This document shows positions 6,960 through 7,184 of a DNA stretch of 7,184 nt, one piece after another (the first letter of the stretch is position 1; every line of letters starts with the position of its first letter). This stretch comes from Phycisphaerales bacterium (GTDB lineage: Bacteria; Planctomycetota; Phycisphaerae; Tepidisphaerales; Tepidisphaeraceae): positions 20,809-27,992 of the forward strand of contig PMAK01000246.1 in assembly GCA_003153655.1 (NCBI GenBank), written 5' to 3'. The translations under genes and the position numbers were made by a program. The notes beneath the pieces were generated by a model. It did no database searches. It saw only the letters and a list, made by a program, of their open reading frames with translations, and was not told where the DNA came from.

Positions 6960-7004
6960 ATAAGGGGTCAGGAAGATTTCTTGTAAATCTTCCTGACCCC
7001 TTAT
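6960..7004. repeat. Perfect 20-bp inverted repeat (hairpin), REP-like or terminator
   Basis: The arms at 6960-6979 and 6985-7004 are exact reverse complements, each reading AAGGGGTCAGGAAG at the core, around a 5-nt CTTGT loop. In RNA this would fold very stably, 36 nt after the regulator stop, so it could end or protect that transcript. No T-run follows on the + strand, so a classic intrinsic terminator is not supported. The perfect arms and adjoining direct repeats suit a REP-like or miniature mobile element better. Confidence 0.75.
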
Positions 7005-7037
7005 GCGTCCCCTTATGCGTGTTGACCCCTTATGCGT
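6994..7037. repeat. Three direct copies of CCCCTTATGCGT
   Basis: The 12-mer CCCCTTATGCGT occurs at 6997-7008, 7009-7020 and 7026-7037. The first and third copies extend leftward to TGACCCCTTATGCGT (6994-7008 and 7023-7037). The first copy shares CCCCTTAT with the right arm of the hairpin, so the array grows out of that arm. Periods are 12 and 17 nt, too short and uneven for a CRISPR array. Confidence 0.8.
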
Positions 7038-7131
7038 GTCCGTGAGCCTGTCGAACGGGCGATCTCTGCGGTGAAATATCTGGTTGGAAAGGTGGTGAGG
7101 GCATGGGTTTATATTTGGGGTGAAAATTGTT

Positions 7132-7184
7132 TTAGCCCACCTTGGGTGGGAATTCGGGGAGCGGCATATAGTCCATGGGCCTGG
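7132..7184 (-). CDS. Possible C-terminal end of a convergent gene
   Basis: Read on the - strand from the window edge, one frame gives RPMDYMPLPEFPPKVG and then TAA (complement of 7132-7134). It is only 16 full codons, but the Pro-rich ending with C-ending codons looks more like protein than the AT-richer DNA beyond it. No family is recognisable and chance open frames of this length are common. A convergent gene here would explain why the regulator is followed by a hairpin region. Confidence 0.2.
   Translation of the reverse strand, partial: RPMDYMPLPEFPPKVG
7136..7150. repeat. Short GC-rich hairpin CCCACC-TTG-GGTGGG
   Basis: A 6-bp perfect inverted repeat with a 3-nt loop. No T-run follows on the + strand; on the - strand CTAAAACAATTTT follows, which only weakly resembles a terminator tail. 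If the possible - strand gene is real, the hairpin lies across its last codons. Confidence 0.4.

Larger units (their letters stand above)
6925..7184. other. Intergenic stretch with repeats, no clear gene
   Basis: About 260 nt follow the regulator without a convincing gene. They hold a long perfect hairpin (6960-7004), three short direct repeats (6994-7037), a motif CGTGAGCCTGTCGAACG (7041-7057) that resembles dispersed intergenic repeats I recall from other genomes, and a short GC-rich hairpin (7136-7150). The stretch from about 7060 to 7130 shows nothing I recognise. The - strand from 7184 to 7132 may be the end of a convergent gene. Confidence 0.6.

Noticed and set aside
6960..7004. Intrinsic terminator for the two-component operon.
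   Set aside because: The stem is strong, but the following bases (GCGTCCCC) contain no T-run on the + strand, so it is listed as a repeat with only a possible termination role.
6994..7037. Three regularly worded repeats that might be a small CRISPR array.
   Set aside because: The units are 12 nt with spacers of 0 and 5 nt, there are no spacer-sized gaps, and no cas gene is present.

Overview
This window looks like chromosomal DNA from a free-living, moderately GC-rich bacterium. The protein families and their order (a polysaccharide-type glycosyltransferase cassette next to a PAS/HisKA_3 kinase and a LuxR-type regulator) would fit Acidobacteriota or Verrucomicrobiota. That placement comes from general family resemblance only: no marker gene or RNA gene is present. 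All seven clear genes are on the + strand, coding density is high, and I see no insertion sequence, phage gene, tRNA, rRNA or CRISPR array.

Region 1 (2-355) is the C-terminal end of an aldo/keto reductase whose start lies outside the window. Region 2 (361-4686) is a tightly packed run of four genes with gaps of 5, 12, 10 and 11 nt, counting from the reductase stop. They encode a DUF2142 multi-pass membrane protein, a two-domain protein joining a SAM methyltransferase to a family-2 glycosyltransferase of the polyprenyl-phosphate-sugar synthase type, and two more separate SAM methyltransferases. My reading is that this is a surface glycan or glycolipid cassette. The GT2 domain would load a sugar onto a polyprenyl phosphate at the inner membrane face, the DUF2142 protein (GT-C-like) would use or move the lipid-linked sugar, and up to three methyltransferase domains would decorate it. 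The substrate cannot be read from the sequence.

Region 3 (4687-6924) is a two-component system set off by an 86-nt gap that holds a plausible sigma-70-like promoter and a small palindrome. It has a membrane-anchored histidine kinase (DUF4118-like membrane domain, PAS, HisKA_3, HATPase) whose reading frame overlaps the start of its NarL/FixJ-type response regulator by 80 nt. All key phosphotransfer residues are present in both proteins. No target operator was recognised, and any link to the glycan genes rests only on adjacency.

Region 4 (6925-7184) is about 260 nt without a clear gene. It contains a perfect 20-bp inverted repeat with a 5-nt loop, three short direct repeats that reuse the outer part of the hairpin's right arm, a short hairpin, and possibly the last codons of a gene on the - strand. 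It is the least ordinary DNA in the window and looks like an intergenic repeat or REP-like element. I did not find strong evidence for a new biological system. The methyltransferase-GT2/DUF2142 cassette and the repeat cluster are the items most worth a second look.
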